Part shown: positions 1 through 9,787 of the stretch, piece after piece | How positions within the stretch are numbered: position 1 is the first letter of the stretch | Layout: the number at the start of each line of letters is the position of its first letter | NCBI GenBank assembly: GCA_023819525.1 | Contig: JAMWCT010000003.1 | Coordinates: 1-35,679, forward strand | Origin: Candidatus Omnitrophota bacterium | Lineage (GTDB): Bacteria > Omnitrophota > Gorgyraeia > Duberdicusellales > 4484-171 | Length of the DNA: 35,679 nt | Direction: 5' to 3' | The notes under the pieces: model-generated | Database searches by the model: none | The model's input: the letters and a program-made list of their open reading frames with translations, nothing else | What the model was told of the DNA's origin: nothing | Program-made: the position numbers and the translations under genes

Positions 1-56
1 AAAACCTCACCACACAATCTTTATAGTATAATTTATATTTTTTAATATACAACAAA

Positions 57-905
57 TTAACCAAAAAGTGCACCAGAAATAACCTCCTTTCTAATATATT
101 TTTGGATTAAAAAATATATTATAATTATTGGTAAAGTAGTAATAACTAAAGCTGACATCAAAACCGGATAATTAGTCAAAAATTCTCCTTGAAAAACTAC
201 TAAAGCTCGCTGTAAAGGCATCATATCTTTATTATCAAATATTAAAAGTGCTAAAAGGTATTCATTCCAAACATTTAAAGCATTAAAAACAATTACTACA
301 GCAAGCATCGGTTTTGATAAAGGCAAAAATATATTCCACCACAATCTTATTTTTGAACAACCGTCAAGTCTTGCGGCATCCTCTAGTTCCTTTGGTATAG
401 TATCAAAAAAAGTTTTTAATAAAAATATACTCATTGATAAACCAACATTGGTCATACACAATATATATCCGATTGGAGTATTACGCAAATGTAACTTATT
501 TAAAAGGACATATAATGGCACAAAACCCCCAGGTAATGGTATCATCATTGCTCCTATAAAAATAAAAAAAATTATATTTTTTGCACAAAAATTTAAACGC
601 GAAAATGCAAAAGCCGCTAACGAAGAAATAATTACTATTAAAAAAACTACACTAACTGTATAAAAAACACTATTTAAAAAATAACGACTAAAATTACCTT
701 CTTTAATTGCAAAATAATAATTTTTAAAATTAAACTTCTTGGGTATAAGGGAAATATCACTAAATATAGTTTCTTGTGTCTTTAGGCTTGATGAGACTGT
801 CCAAACTAAAGGATAAATACAACTTATAGCAACTGTAAGGAGAAATAATTGGGTTGATAAATTAAATATTATTTTTTTAAGTTTATAATAAATTTTACTC
901 TTCAT
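57..905 (-). CDS. ABC sugar transporter permease, MalG/UgpE-like
   Basis: 282 aa ORF with multiple TM segments and the EAA loop 'ELEDAARLDGCSKIRLWWNIFLPLSKPML'; overlaps the next permease by 1 nt (TAATG). Confidence 0.9.
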   Translation of the reverse strand: MKSKIYYKLKKIIFNLSTQLFLLTVAISCIYPLVWTVSSSLKTQETIFSDISLIPKKFNFKNYYFAIKEGNFSRYFLNSVFYTVSVVFLIVIISSLAAFAFSRLNFCAKNIIFFIFIGAMMIPLPGGFVPLYVLLNKLHLRNTPIGYILCMTNVGLSMSIFLLKTFFDTIPKELEDAARLDGCSKIRLWWNIFLPLSKPMLAVVIVFNALNVWNEYLLALLIFDNKDMMPLQRALVVFQGEFLTNYPVLMSALVITTLPIIIIYFLIQKYIRKEVISGALFG

Positions 906-1798
906 TATGCGATTATTTTACGAAATTTCTTTAATAATTTATATTGGATAAAAGAAACTATTACTAAAATCAATCCTAAACTTACACCTTGTGCGCAAGC
1001 ATAACCAAATCTTAAATAATCTCTCATAGCAGCCAAAATCCTTAAAACAGGAACTGAAGCATAACCAGCAAATTCTCCACCAACTAATCCTAAAATCAAA
1101 ACAAATCCTTGCATAGTACCTAAAATTGTAAGAATACTCACAAGCGCTATAACAGGTAACATAAGCGGAAGAGTGATTTTCCTAAAACATTTTAAGCTGC
1201 TTGCTCCATCTAATATAGCAGCCTCATAAAGTTCTGTTGGTATAGCCACTAAACCTGCTAAAAAAATTAAAAATCCCCATCCAAAACCTTTCCAGCTATG
1301 AACAAAAGCAATCGTTGTAAGAACGATATTTGGATTAGCTAACCACTTATTAACAAATTGTGATAACCCTATAAAATTTAGCAAACGATTAAGTATATTT
1401 GCACCATCAATATCATTTAAAATAAAACGCCAAACCATACCTACAACAATTTCTGAAAGTATAGGTGGAATAAAAAATACTGTTTGATAAAAATTCCTAA
1501 AACGAATTTTGCGGCTGCAAGCCAAAGCCAATAAAAATGCCAAAGTATTTTGAAAAATCAATGCAATTAAACAGATATAACCAGCATTTAAAAAAGCCCT
1601 CCACCAACTTTTATCAGTAAACAAAATCTCTTTAAAATTATCTAAACCAATAAACTTTTTTATAGGTTGAATTCCATCCCAATTTGTTAAACTAAACTGA
1701 AAAACCCATATAAAAGGGATAACATAAAAAATAAAAAATATTAAAAGTGCTGGCAAAATGAAAGCATAATTTTCTAAAGTAGATTTTAGCTTTTTCAT
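905..1798 (-). CDS. ABC sugar transporter permease, MalF/UgpA-like
   Basis: 297 aa; EAA loop 'ELYEAAILDGASSLKCFRKITLPLMLPV'; 'FIWVFQFSLTNWDG' N-terminal region typical of UgpA/LacF permeases. Confidence 0.9.
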   Translation of the reverse strand: MKKLKSTLENYAFILPALLIFFIFYVIPFIWVFQFSLTNWDGIQPIKKFIGLDNFKEILFTDKSWWRAFLNAGYICLIALIFQNTLAFLLALACSRKIRFRNFYQTVFFIPPILSEIVVGMVWRFILNDIDGANILNRLLNFIGLSQFVNKWLANPNIVLTTIAFVHSWKGFGWGFLIFLAGLVAIPTELYEAAILDGASSLKCFRKITLPLMLPVIALVSILTILGTMQGFVLILGLVGGEFAGYASVPVLRILAAMRDYLRFGYACAQGVSLGLILVIVSFIQYKLLKKFRKIIA

Positions 1799-1807
1799 AT
1801 CAAAATT

Positions 1808-3082
1808 TTAAAAATTTCTTTCCTTTATTCGCTGCACCTCTTCTGCCACTTCTTTTGCGCTTTTTTTACCGAGTATAATAAGCTGCACACCACTTCCTAT
1901 AGCCTCAATTACCTCTGCTTTTTCTCTTATCTCCCAAATATTTGGATGTGTAGCATACTCCATACCTTTTAGAAAATCAACTAATGGGCCCAAAAGTTCT
2001 TTTAAACTATATTTGTTTGCTGGTAAATTATTTGTAGCCTTTGCTAAATAAATTTGTTGTTCAGTTTCTGTAAGCCATCTCAAAAACTCTATAGCTTTTT
2101 CTTTTTTTGTTGAAGCGCTATTAACCATAAAAGATGAACCAGCGCCTCCCCTTATAACCATAGGGTTATCTTTATTTACCTTTGGTGGCAAAAATACTCC
2201 GTATTCCAATTTTGGATTCATCGTCTTATAAACATTTACACACCAAGAACCATTAAAAGCAAATAAGGCTTTATTATTTGCGAATATTTGTTCTGCTGTT
2301 TTGTTTACCATACCAACTATATCATTTGATAATAGCTTAGCTTCTCGCATCTTTTGAAACAATTCAAAAACTTTTATCCAATCTGAATCTGTATACGAAA
2401 CCTTTCCTTTTATAGTATCTATCACTTTTTCATAACCCATAATATTTATTGCATAACTTGTTAAAAAGCATTCAATCAACCAAATCTCAGACCAGCCAGA
2501 AACTAATCCTAAAAAATCTTTATCATTTATCTTTTCACCAATCTTTAAAAATTCATCAAAATCTTGAGGTGGTTTCTCCGGATCTAACCCTATTTTTTCA
2601 AATAATTTTTTATTGTAAAGCAACTGAATCGTCATTACATCTATAGGCACACCATAAACCCCTGGCTTTACACCATAGGTATTATTTTTCTTAAATTCAT
2701 TTACCATGATCGCTTCAGGGAAAAAAGAATTTTTCCAGTTAGAGAAATCTTTCTCCATATAAGGCGTAAGATCCAAAATTAAATTTGCCTTAATAAATGA
2801 GGCAAACTCTCTTTTTTCGCCTAATATGCCAAATATATCAGGTAAGTTTCTACCTTGCGCAGCTGATCGCACTTTTTGTGCATATGCTTCTGAAGGTGCG
2901 TAAAGTTCAAATCTTACGGTTATACCTGTTTTTTGATAATAAATTTTGGAAAGCTCTTCAAAGACCGGTTGCCTATCAGTCATCCAATGCCATACAATAA
3001 TTGTATTTTCATTTTGCTTTGGCTGACAAGAGGTAAATAGAAAAAACAAAATATAGATCAGTTTAATTATATTTTTTAAAAT
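1808..3082 (-). CDS. ABC transporter extracellular sugar-binding lipoprotein (family 1 SBP)
   Basis: SBP family 1 signature with 'FTSC' lipobox. ORF track starts at TTG 3049, but an in-frame ATT at 3082 sits 6 nt after AGGAG (3093-3089) and restores a full signal peptide (M/I-LKNIIKLIYILFFLFTSC). Confidence 0.85.
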   Translation of the reverse strand: MLKNIIKLIYILFFLFTSCQPKQNENTIIVWHWMTDRQPVFEELSKIYYQKTGITVRFELYAPSEAYAQKVRSAAQGRNLPDIFGILGEKREFASFIKANLILDLTPYMEKDFSNWKNSFFPEAIMVNEFKKNNTYGVKPGVYGVPIDVMTIQLLYNKKLFEKIGLDPEKPPQDFDEFLKIGEKINDKDFLGLVSGWSEIWLIECFLTSYAINIMGYEKVIDTIKGKVSYTDSDWIKVFELFQKMREAKLLSNDIVGMVNKTAEQIFANNKALFAFNGSWCVNVYKTMNPKLEYGVFLPPKVNKDNPMVIRGGAGSSFMVNSASTKKEKAIEFLRWLTETEQQIYLAKATNNLPANKYSLKELLGPLVDFLKGMEYATHPNIWEIREKAEVIEAIGSGVQLIILGKKSAKEVAEEVQRIKERNF

Positions 3083-3102
3083 TCTACACTCCTTTTTACT
3101 TT

Positions 3103-3711
3103 TTAATTTTTATTCTTAATATAAACCCAACGATTTTTTATTTTTAGTCTTTTTTCTACAAACAATTTTATTGCTTTTGGATAAAGTTTATGCTCTAAAT
3201 CGTGTATCCTTTCTTCTAATTTTTCCAAAGTATCAGTATCTTTTATCTTTATGGCCTCTTGAAAAATTATCGGACCATGGTCAATTTTTTCATCAACAAA
3301 ATGTATGGTCACACCTGTTATTTTACAACCATAATTGTAGGCGCGCTTTATAGCATCCACCCCTTTAAATGCTGGAAGTAACGCAGGATGTATATTTAAA
3401 ATTTTATTTTTAAAAGTTTTTACAAAATTGGCTGTTAGAATTCGCATATACCCTGCAAGAATAACTAAATCAACTTTTTCGTTTTTTAAAATTTTAATTA
3501 TTTGGTTATCAAAATCTAATCGTGTTTTAAAATTTTTTGGATTTATAAATATTTCTTTTATTTTAAACCTTCTTGCGCGCACTCTAACAAATGCATCCTC
3601 TCTATCTGTGATAAGAACTTTTAAATTTGCCTTTATGTAGCCTTTTTTTATTGCCTTTGCTATTGTCTCAAAATTCGTTCCATTTCCCGATGCTAATACC
3701 GCTATATTCAT
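3103..3711 (-). CDS. purN: Phosphoribosylglycinamide formyltransferase
   Basis: 'NIAVLASGNGTNFETIAKAI', 'LVILAGYMRILT', 'ILNIHPALLPAFKG', 'GCKITGVTIHFVDEKIDHGPIIFQEAI' are PurN motifs. Confidence 0.96.
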   Translation of the reverse strand: MNIAVLASGNGTNFETIAKAIKKGYIKANLKVLITDREDAFVRVRARRFKIKEIFINPKNFKTRLDFDNQIIKILKNEKVDLVILAGYMRILTANFVKTFKNKILNIHPALLPAFKGVDAIKRAYNYGCKITGVTIHFVDEKIDHGPIIFQEAIKIKDTDTLEKLEERIHDLEHKLYPKAIKLFVEKRLKIKNRWVYIKNKN

Positions 3712-3714
3712 AAG

Positions 3715-4503
3715 TTAAGGTCTTTTTACAATACACTTAACAGGACACTTTGACATAGCCTCATAAAGCATTTTTTCATCCTTAATTTTATCATAATCTA
3801 TATATGCAAGATTATCTTTTATATAAAAGGTAGAATTGGTAACCTTTGTGCATATACCACAGGCAATACAACCAACCGGACAAATTTTTCTTGTGAGTTT
3901 GCCTACATCAAAAGAATTGCAGGCTACATAAACATCATAATTGACAGGAACTAAACTAAAAAGTTTTTTTGGACAAATCTCTACACACTTACCGCAGCCA
4001 GTACATTTATTTGTATCTATTATGGGTATTTTTTCAGCCGACATACTAATCGCACCAAATGGACAAGCGTTAACGCACGTTCCAAATCCTAAACAGCCCC
4101 AGAAACACTCTTTTTGCCCCCCAAGTTCTAAATTTGCATAGATACAGTCTTCTATACCATTATAAATAAATTTATCTTTAACTTTACAACCTCCATTACA
4201 ATGCACAACCGCTACCAATCTAACTTTTTTTTCAAATTTTATCCCTAAAATATCTGCTATAAGCACTTTTGCTTCATTGCTTGCAACTTTACAACAATCA
4301 AGCGACAATTCTCTTGATAAAATTGCTTGGGCAAAACCAAAACAACCTGCTTTCCCACAAGCACCACAATTTGCACCAGGTAAAATTTTACAAATGCGCT
4401 CTAATTTCTCATCTACTTTTATTTTCAAAAACTTTGATACAATTGCTAAACTTATTCCAAAAATAAATCCCAATAAACTTAAAATTATAACAGCAACAAA
4501 CAT
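3715..4503 (-). CDS. rnfB: Rnf electron transport complex subunit B
   Basis: N-terminal membrane anchor, 'LPGANCGACGKAGCFGFAQAI' 4Fe-4S motif plus several ferredoxin-type Cys motifs. Confidence 0.96.
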   Translation of the reverse strand: MFVAVIILSLLGFIFGISLAIVSKFLKIKVDEKLERICKILPGANCGACGKAGCFGFAQAILSRELSLDCCKVASNEAKVLIADILGIKFEKKVRLVAVVHCNGGCKVKDKFIYNGIEDCIYANLELGGQKECFWGCLGFGTCVNACPFGAISMSAEKIPIIDTNKCTGCGKCVEICPKKLFSLVPVNYDVYVACNSFDVGKLTRKICPVGCIACGICTKVTNSTFYIKDNLAYIDYDKIKDEKMLYEAMSKCPVKCIVKRP

Positions 4504-4512
4504 ATTTACATT

Positions 4513-5121
4513 TTAAAATTTAAATCCATTAAAACCTAAAAAACTCATACTCATAATTGAAGCGATCACAAAGGCAATTGGAAAATTTTTAAATGGTTTT
4601 GGAATATTACAAAGTTCAAGACGTTCTCTAATGGCAGACATCAAAATCATCGCAATTGTATAACCTAAACCAACACAAAGACTTTGAAAAATTGAATAAT
4701 AAAAACTTCCAGTTAATGCTTTCCCATTATTAAAAAACATATCTGTATTAAGCAAAGATACTCCCAAAACTGCACAGTTAGTAGTGATCAAAGGGAGGTA
4801 TATACCAAAAAATCTATAAAGGACTGGAAAAAATTTTCTAATTATCATTTCAACTAACTGCACAAATGCTGCTATAACCAAAATAAAAGTTATTGTTCGC
4901 AAATATATTAAATTAAACGGTATCAGCAAAAATCTATAAATACACCAGCTAATTACAGATGACATAAAGATGACAAAACTCACAGCAAAACTCATCGCTA
5001 TTGCTGGTTTTGTCTCTTTTGATATCGCAATAAATGGACATAGCCCTAAAAATCTTGATAGTATCACATTATTAACAAAAACAGCGGAAATAAAAATACT
5101 TATAAAATTTGTTATATTCAT
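4513..5121 (-). CDS. rnfA: Rnf electron transport complex subunit A
   Basis: 'FVNNVILSRFLGLCPFIAISKE' and 'YLPLITTNCAVLGVSLLN' are RnfA/NqrE-type motifs. Confidence 0.95.
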   Translation of the reverse strand: MNITNFISIFISAVFVNNVILSRFLGLCPFIAISKETKPAIAMSFAVSFVIFMSSVISWCIYRFLLIPFNLIYLRTITFILVIAAFVQLVEMIIRKFFPVLYRFFGIYLPLITTNCAVLGVSLLNTDMFFNNGKALTGSFYYSIFQSLCVGLGYTIAMILMSAIRERLELCNIPKPFKNFPIAFVIASIMSMSFLGFNGFKF

Positions 5122-5708
5122 CCTTTTTTCTCCTTTAAGAAATTAAAAAATCCAAGTAGTAATCCGATAATTAAAAGAGCTCCTGAAGGCAAAGACAAAA
5201 GAAATATTGGCTCAAATCCTTTTATTTTATAGTCAAAAAAAGTTCCCATGCCTAAAGTTTCTCTAATTGTAGAAATTAAAAGTAAAGCCAAAGTAAAACC
5301 ACATCCCATACCTAAACCATCTAAAATTGAATTTAAAAAAGTTTCTTTTGACGCAAAAGCTTCAGCTCTTGCCAACACTATGCAATTTACAACTATCAAT
5401 GGAATATAAATACCTAATGCTCTATCAAGTATAGGTACATAAGCTTTCATTATAAGTTCAACTATAGTAACAAATGAGGCTATCACTACGATAAAACACG
5501 GAATACGAATTTTATCTGGCACAATTTTTCTAATCAAATTTATCATAGCATTAGAACCAATTAAAACAAATGTAGTAGCCACACCCATACCTAGACCATT
5601 TTTTATAGTAGTTGAAATAGCTAAAGTTGGACATAAGCCCAACATTAATACAAATGTAGGATTTTCTTTAATTAAACCTTTTAGAAATTCTTTAAATTTA
5701 TTCTTCAT
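5118..5708 (-). CDS. rnfE: Rnf electron transport complex subunit E
   Basis: 'ENPTFVLMLGLCPTLAISTTIKNGLGMGVATTFVL', 'GIYIPLIVVNCIVLARAEAFASK' are RnfE motifs. Confidence 0.95.
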   Translation of the reverse strand: MKNKFKEFLKGLIKENPTFVLMLGLCPTLAISTTIKNGLGMGVATTFVLIGSNAMINLIRKIVPDKIRIPCFIVVIASFVTIVELIMKAYVPILDRALGIYIPLIVVNCIVLARAEAFASKETFLNSILDGLGMGCGFTLALLLISTIRETLGMGTFFDYKIKGFEPIFLLSLPSGALLIIGLLLGFFNFLKEKKG

Positions 5709-6655
5709 TTTCCAAATATTTTACTTTTTGTATAACGGTCAATCAGTGGGGTTGAAAGGTTCATAATTAAAATTGCATAAGAAACACCTTCAGGATACCC
5801 ACCCCATAATCTAATAACAGAAGTAATTATCCCACAACCTATACCAAAAATAATTTGTCCCTTAGTGGTTAATGGCGAGGTTACGTAATCTGTAGCCATA
5901 AAAAAAGCACCTAAAATTAATCCACCAGATAAAATATGAAAAAGCCAATCGCCTTTGAAAAAACCAGATGGTCCAAAAATATAAGTAAAAATACCTACTG
6001 TTCCTATATAGGTAAGAGGAATATATAAATATATATATTTTTTAATCAAAAGATATAAAGCACCTAAAAGTAATGCAATTATGCATACCTCACCAATACA
6101 ACCGCCCCTATTTCCTAAAAACAAATCTAAATACGTTACACCTATGGGTTTAGCTTCTTTTAATAATGAAAGGGGGGTTGGTGCTGTTATAGCATCAAAT
6201 TTAAAAAAATTAAATAAATTAAAGTTGGGTTTTACAAAAGTAGTCATATATTTTGGCCAAGAAGCCAACAAAAATACCCTTCCAAGTAAAGCAGGATTAA
6301 CAATATTTTGCCCTAAACCACCAAAAATTTGCTTTCCGAGCGCAATAGAAAAAAATGAACCAACAATAGGAATCCAAAAAGGAACAGATGGAGGTAAATT
6401 GTAGGCAAGTAAAAGTCCGGTTAAAAATGCACTACCATCCTTAATTGTAATTTTTTGTCTTGTTAGAATTTGTATGAACGCTTCAGTAAAAACAGCCGTA
6501 AATGTACCTAAAAAAATTATTAGCAAGGCATGATAACCAAAAAACAAAATCCCAGCTATACCTGCTGGTATTAGGCTAAAAGAAACTGACCACATTATTT
6601 TTTGGATAGTTTCTTTTTTTTGAATATGTGGAGAATGTGAGACTATAAATTTCAT
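5705..6655 (-). CDS. rnfD: Rnf electron transport complex subunit D
   Basis: 316 aa; 'DGSAFLTGLLLAYNLPPSVPFWIP', 'GGLGQNIVNPALLGRVFLL', 'DAITAPTPL' region, 'FFMATDYVTSPLT'. Confidence 0.95.
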   Translation of the reverse strand: MKFIVSHSPHIQKKETIQKIMWSVSFSLIPAGIAGILFFGYHALLIIFLGTFTAVFTEAFIQILTRQKITIKDGSAFLTGLLLAYNLPPSVPFWIPIVGSFFSIALGKQIFGGLGQNIVNPALLGRVFLLASWPKYMTTFVKPNFNLFNFFKFDAITAPTPLSLLKEAKPIGVTYLDLFLGNRGGCIGEVCIIALLLGALYLLIKKYIYLYIPLTYIGTVGIFTYIFGPSGFFKGDWLFHILSGGLILGAFFMATDYVTSPLTTKGQIIFGIGCGIITSVIRLWGGYPEGVSYAILIMNLSTPLIDRYTKSKIFGK

Positions 6656-7167
6656 TTTAACAACTCTTCTATTCTTTTTGCTTTTTCTGCAACTGCCATA
6701 ATTACAGCCCTTGAAGATACTGTTGCACCTGTAATTGTATGCAATTTAGAAATTTGGTGTATTTGTTTTTTGGAAAATTGCTCTACAAATTCTTTATCTG
6801 TTATGCGACTACCTAAACCAGGGGTTTCTTTCTGATCTATTACTTTCAATTTTATAATTTCAAAAGAAGGTGACATAGCTACTAATGTATTAATAGTGCT
6901 TGAATAACCTTTTGCTTGCGTTTGAAAAATAATACCAACCATCTTGTCGCTGGAAGTGTATACTTTATAATAAACAATTGCATCATCAACTTTGATTGGC
7001 AAAAAACGTTCTCCTTGCGGAATAAGTTGTTTTAAAGTATTTTGAAATTCTACTTTTGCCCTTTGTTCAATTCTTGGTTTTGCAATAGAATAAACTTTTG
7101 CTAAAAAACTAGCGGCAAAAAAACAAATCAAAAACAATATGAAACCATATCTAAATATTTCTCTCAT
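6652..7167 (-). CDS. rnfG: Rnf electron transport complex subunit G (FMN-binding)
   Basis: 171 aa, one N-terminal TM; 'ETPGLGSRITDKEFVEQF' and flavinylation-type motif 'ITGATVSSRAV'. Confidence 0.94.
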   Translation of the reverse strand: MREIFRYGFILFLICFFAASFLAKVYSIAKPRIEQRAKVEFQNTLKQLIPQGERFLPIKVDDAIVYYKVYTSSDKMVGIIFQTQAKGYSSTINTLVAMSPSFEIIKLKVIDQKETPGLGSRITDKEFVEQFSKKQIHQISKLHTITGATVSSRAVIMAVAEKAKRIEELLK

Positions 7168-8441
7168 TTAAGTAAATTTAATTTTGCGTTTTTTATAGAT
7201 TGAACTAAAAAACGTTTTGCTGGACATACAAAACTACATACGCCACACTCAATACAATCTAAAGCCCCAAGCATTTTGGCTTCATCAAAGGATTGTTTTA
7301 GAGTATATAAATTAATAAGGCAGGGCATAAGACCCATCGGACAGTTACGTATACATTCACCACAACGGATACAAGGTTTTTCTTCCAAAAAACTCACAGG
7401 CTTATTTAAAAATAAAAATCCAGATGTTGCCTTTAAAATGGGATAATCTAAACTATCTAAAGCTATACCCATCATCGGACCACCACAAATAATTTTTTTT
7501 GGCTCAACTTTAAATTCTAAAACTTTTTTATCAAAAAGTTCTCGCAAAGTTGTTCCTATCTTAACCCAAATATTTTTTGGCAAAACCAAAGCATCTCCAG
7601 CAAAAGTAACCAGCCTTTCAATTAATGGCTTATTATAATATACGGCTTGATAAATTGCAAAGCAAGTAGATACATTTTGAACTAAACAACCAACATCAAA
7701 AGGAAGCTTACCTGAAGGCACTACTTTTTTTGTAAGAGTATAAATAAGTTGTTTTTCACCGCCCTGAGGATATTCGGTCTTTAAAACCTTTAAACTTATA
7801 TTTGGTAAAGATATTTTTTTTAAGTTTATTATAGAATTTATATTTTTTATGGCATCTTTTTTGTTGTCCTCTACTGCTATGATAATATTTTTTGGTTGTA
7901 GTATTTTAGAAATTATCTCTATACCTAAAAATATACCTTCAATATTTTCAACCATCAATCTATAGTCAGCCGCTAAATATGGTTCGCATTCACATCCATT
8001 TATAATTAAAGTAACAATCTTTTTTGGTGGATTCAGTTTTACATGTGTCGGAAAAGCGGCACCACCCATTCCAACTATACCGCTATTTCTTATGCACTCT
8101 AAAAGCTCCTCTTTCGATAGATCGCTAACATTTTTATTTCTTACAAATTCTTTTTTTTGGTCAAGACATTCTATAACAATAGCTTTGGCCTTTTTTAAAA
8201 TAGGGTGCGCTAAGTCTGCTATATCTATAACCTTACCTTTTGCTGGTGCATGTAGGCGACTAGATATATAACCATCTTCACTGGCTATAACTTCACCCTC
8301 CTCTACTAAATCTCCTACTTTTATTAAAGGTTTCGATTGTTTTCCTGTATGTTGGGAGAGATGAAGATAAAGTATGCGAGGGTTTAAAAATTTTTCAGAA
8401 TGAAAATTATGTTGCGGTTCTTTATTTTCTTCTATCTTCAT
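7164..8441 (-). CDS. rnfC: Rnf electron transport complex subunit C
   Basis: 425 aa; 'GMGGAAFPTHVKLNPP', 'INGCECEPYLAADYRLM', two C-terminal 4Fe-4S motifs (CIRCGECIRNCP, CIECGVCSFVCP). Confidence 0.96.
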   Translation of the reverse strand: MKIEENKEPQHNFHSEKFLNPRILYLHLSQHTGKQSKPLIKVGDLVEEGEVIASEDGYISSRLHAPAKGKVIDIADLAHPILKKAKAIVIECLDQKKEFVRNKNVSDLSKEELLECIRNSGIVGMGGAAFPTHVKLNPPKKIVTLIINGCECEPYLAADYRLMVENIEGIFLGIEIISKILQPKNIIIAVEDNKKDAIKNINSIINLKKISLPNISLKVLKTEYPQGGEKQLIYTLTKKVVPSGKLPFDVGCLVQNVSTCFAIYQAVYYNKPLIERLVTFAGDALVLPKNIWVKIGTTLRELFDKKVLEFKVEPKKIICGGPMMGIALDSLDYPILKATSGFLFLNKPVSFLEEKPCIRCGECIRNCPMGLMPCLINLYTLKQSFDEAKMLGALDCIECGVCSFVCPAKRFLVQSIKNAKLNLLK

Positions 8442-9685
8442 ATTTTATCGGTTAAAAATACTAAAAAGGTTGCAAAAAGAATTCCAATTATACCAATTAT
8501 TATTATAATTGTAAAGGGACTAAATATATCAGCCAAAGATGCGAAAATAAACATTGAAATAAGTAAACTAAAATGAGAAATAAATTCTAAACTGCTAAAT
8601 ACTCTACCAAAAAAATTATTATCTGCTTTTGAATGTATTAATGAGTTCACTCCAACAAATATGGGTGAAATAAGTAAACCTAAAAATAAAGACAAAAAAA
8701 TTGCAAGTTTAGATGATGCAAAGTTTTTTAGTAAGATACAAAATATAATTAAATAAATTGAACCTAAAAGTAACGATAAATTTATAGCCATTTGCACAGA
8801 AAAATTATTAGCTACCCTAGCATAAATTAAAGAACCCAAAAAAATTCCAACCCCTATAGATACCCCAACAAAGCCTAAATCTTCCGTTATCGTTCCAAGT
8901 GAATTTTGAATAAATTTTGTAAAGACAGGGAATAATCCACCAATACATATAAATAAAAATAAAACCGCATAAACAGCATATGTTGTTTCCTTGCTGCTTA
9001 TTATATATTTTAGCCCTTCTTTTAAATCTTTAGTAAAAGAACTTTTTATTTTTTTTGTTGCCTCTTTGCCGATTGAAATTAAATCTAAAGGAGCAAATTG
9101 ATTAGTTTCTTTTTGCCTAATAGATAAAATTGCAAACGCAGAAAATAAAAAAGTAAGCGCATCTATAAAAAACGCTACAATTTCACCAAATCTTTCTACA
9201 ATTATACCTCCTAGCCCTATTCCTAAAATCGCTGCTACAGTTGCTGTAATTGAAATTAAAGAATTTGCTAAAAAAATATCTTTTTTTTCTACTATCTGAG
9301 GAATGAAAGCCATTTTCGCTGGCACGAAAAACTTCCCAACACTAAAAGATAAAAAAATAAATAAATAAATTATCGGCAAAAAATTAAGTTTAATAAAAAA
9401 TTGTGCAATCAAAAAAATAAAAAAAGCCCTTATAAAATCACTAATATACATTGTCTTTTTCTTGCTCCATCTATCTACATAAACACCACAGAAAGGTGAA
9501 AAAAGTATAGCAGGTACGATGGTTACAGCTATACTAAAGGCAAGAGTTGATGAAGTATTAGATATCTTTGATACAAGACCCACAAGAGCAATCTGTGTCA
9601 ATTTATCACCAAATTGCGAAATAATTTGACCTATCCAGATAAGAAAAAAATTCTTTTTTAGCAGCAACCGTAAATACAAAAACAT
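8438..9685 (-). CDS. MFS transporter (MFS_3/enterobactin-exporter-like)
   Basis: 415 aa, about 12 TM segments; 'NFFLIWIGQIISQFGDKLTQIAL', 'GVYVDRWSKKKTMYISDFIRA' MFS loop motif; 4-nt ATGA overlap with rnfC. Confidence 0.88.
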   Translation of the reverse strand: MFLYLRLLLKKNFFLIWIGQIISQFGDKLTQIALVGLVSKISNTSSTLAFSIAVTIVPAILFSPFCGVYVDRWSKKKTMYISDFIRAFFIFLIAQFFIKLNFLPIIYLFIFLSFSVGKFFVPAKMAFIPQIVEKKDIFLANSLISITATVAAILGIGLGGIIVERFGEIVAFFIDALTFLFSAFAILSIRQKETNQFAPLDLISIGKEATKKIKSSFTKDLKEGLKYIISSKETTYAVYAVLFLFICIGGLFPVFTKFIQNSLGTITEDLGFVGVSIGVGIFLGSLIYARVANNFSVQMAINLSLLLGSIYLIIFCILLKNFASSKLAIFLSLFLGLLISPIFVGVNSLIHSKADNNFFGRVFSSLEFISHFSLLISMFIFASLADIFSPFTIIIIIGIIGILFATFLVFLTDKI

Positions 9686-9702
9686 CTTTTATATTTGTTT
9701 TA

Positions 9703-9774
9703 GCCCACGACCGGAGTCGAACCGGTAACCTGACGATTACGAATCGTCTGCTCTACCACTTAAGCTACGTGGGC
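9703..9774 (-). tRNA. tRNA-Thr(CGT)
   Basis: Manual cloverleaf on the minus strand: acceptor GCCCACG/CGTGGGC, D arm GCTT..GAGC, anticodon arm GACGA-TTCGTAA-TCGTC (anticodon CGT), T arm ACCGG-TTCGACT-CCGGT; 72 nt, no encoded CCA. Confidence 0.95.
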
Positions 9775-9787
9775 GACTTTAAAACTA

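Noticed and set aside
448-663. Plus-strand ORFs inside ABC permease, SBP, purN and rnf genes (e.g. 448-663, 2449-2646, 2797-3000, 3941-4141, 6081-6404)
   Set aside because: Antisense shadow ORFs of confidently identified minus-strand genes; no SD, no recognisable motifs.
1-3082. Missing ABC ATPase as evidence of a defective importer
   Set aside because: The operon reaches the window edge, and family 1 sugar importers often share an ATPase encoded elsewhere.
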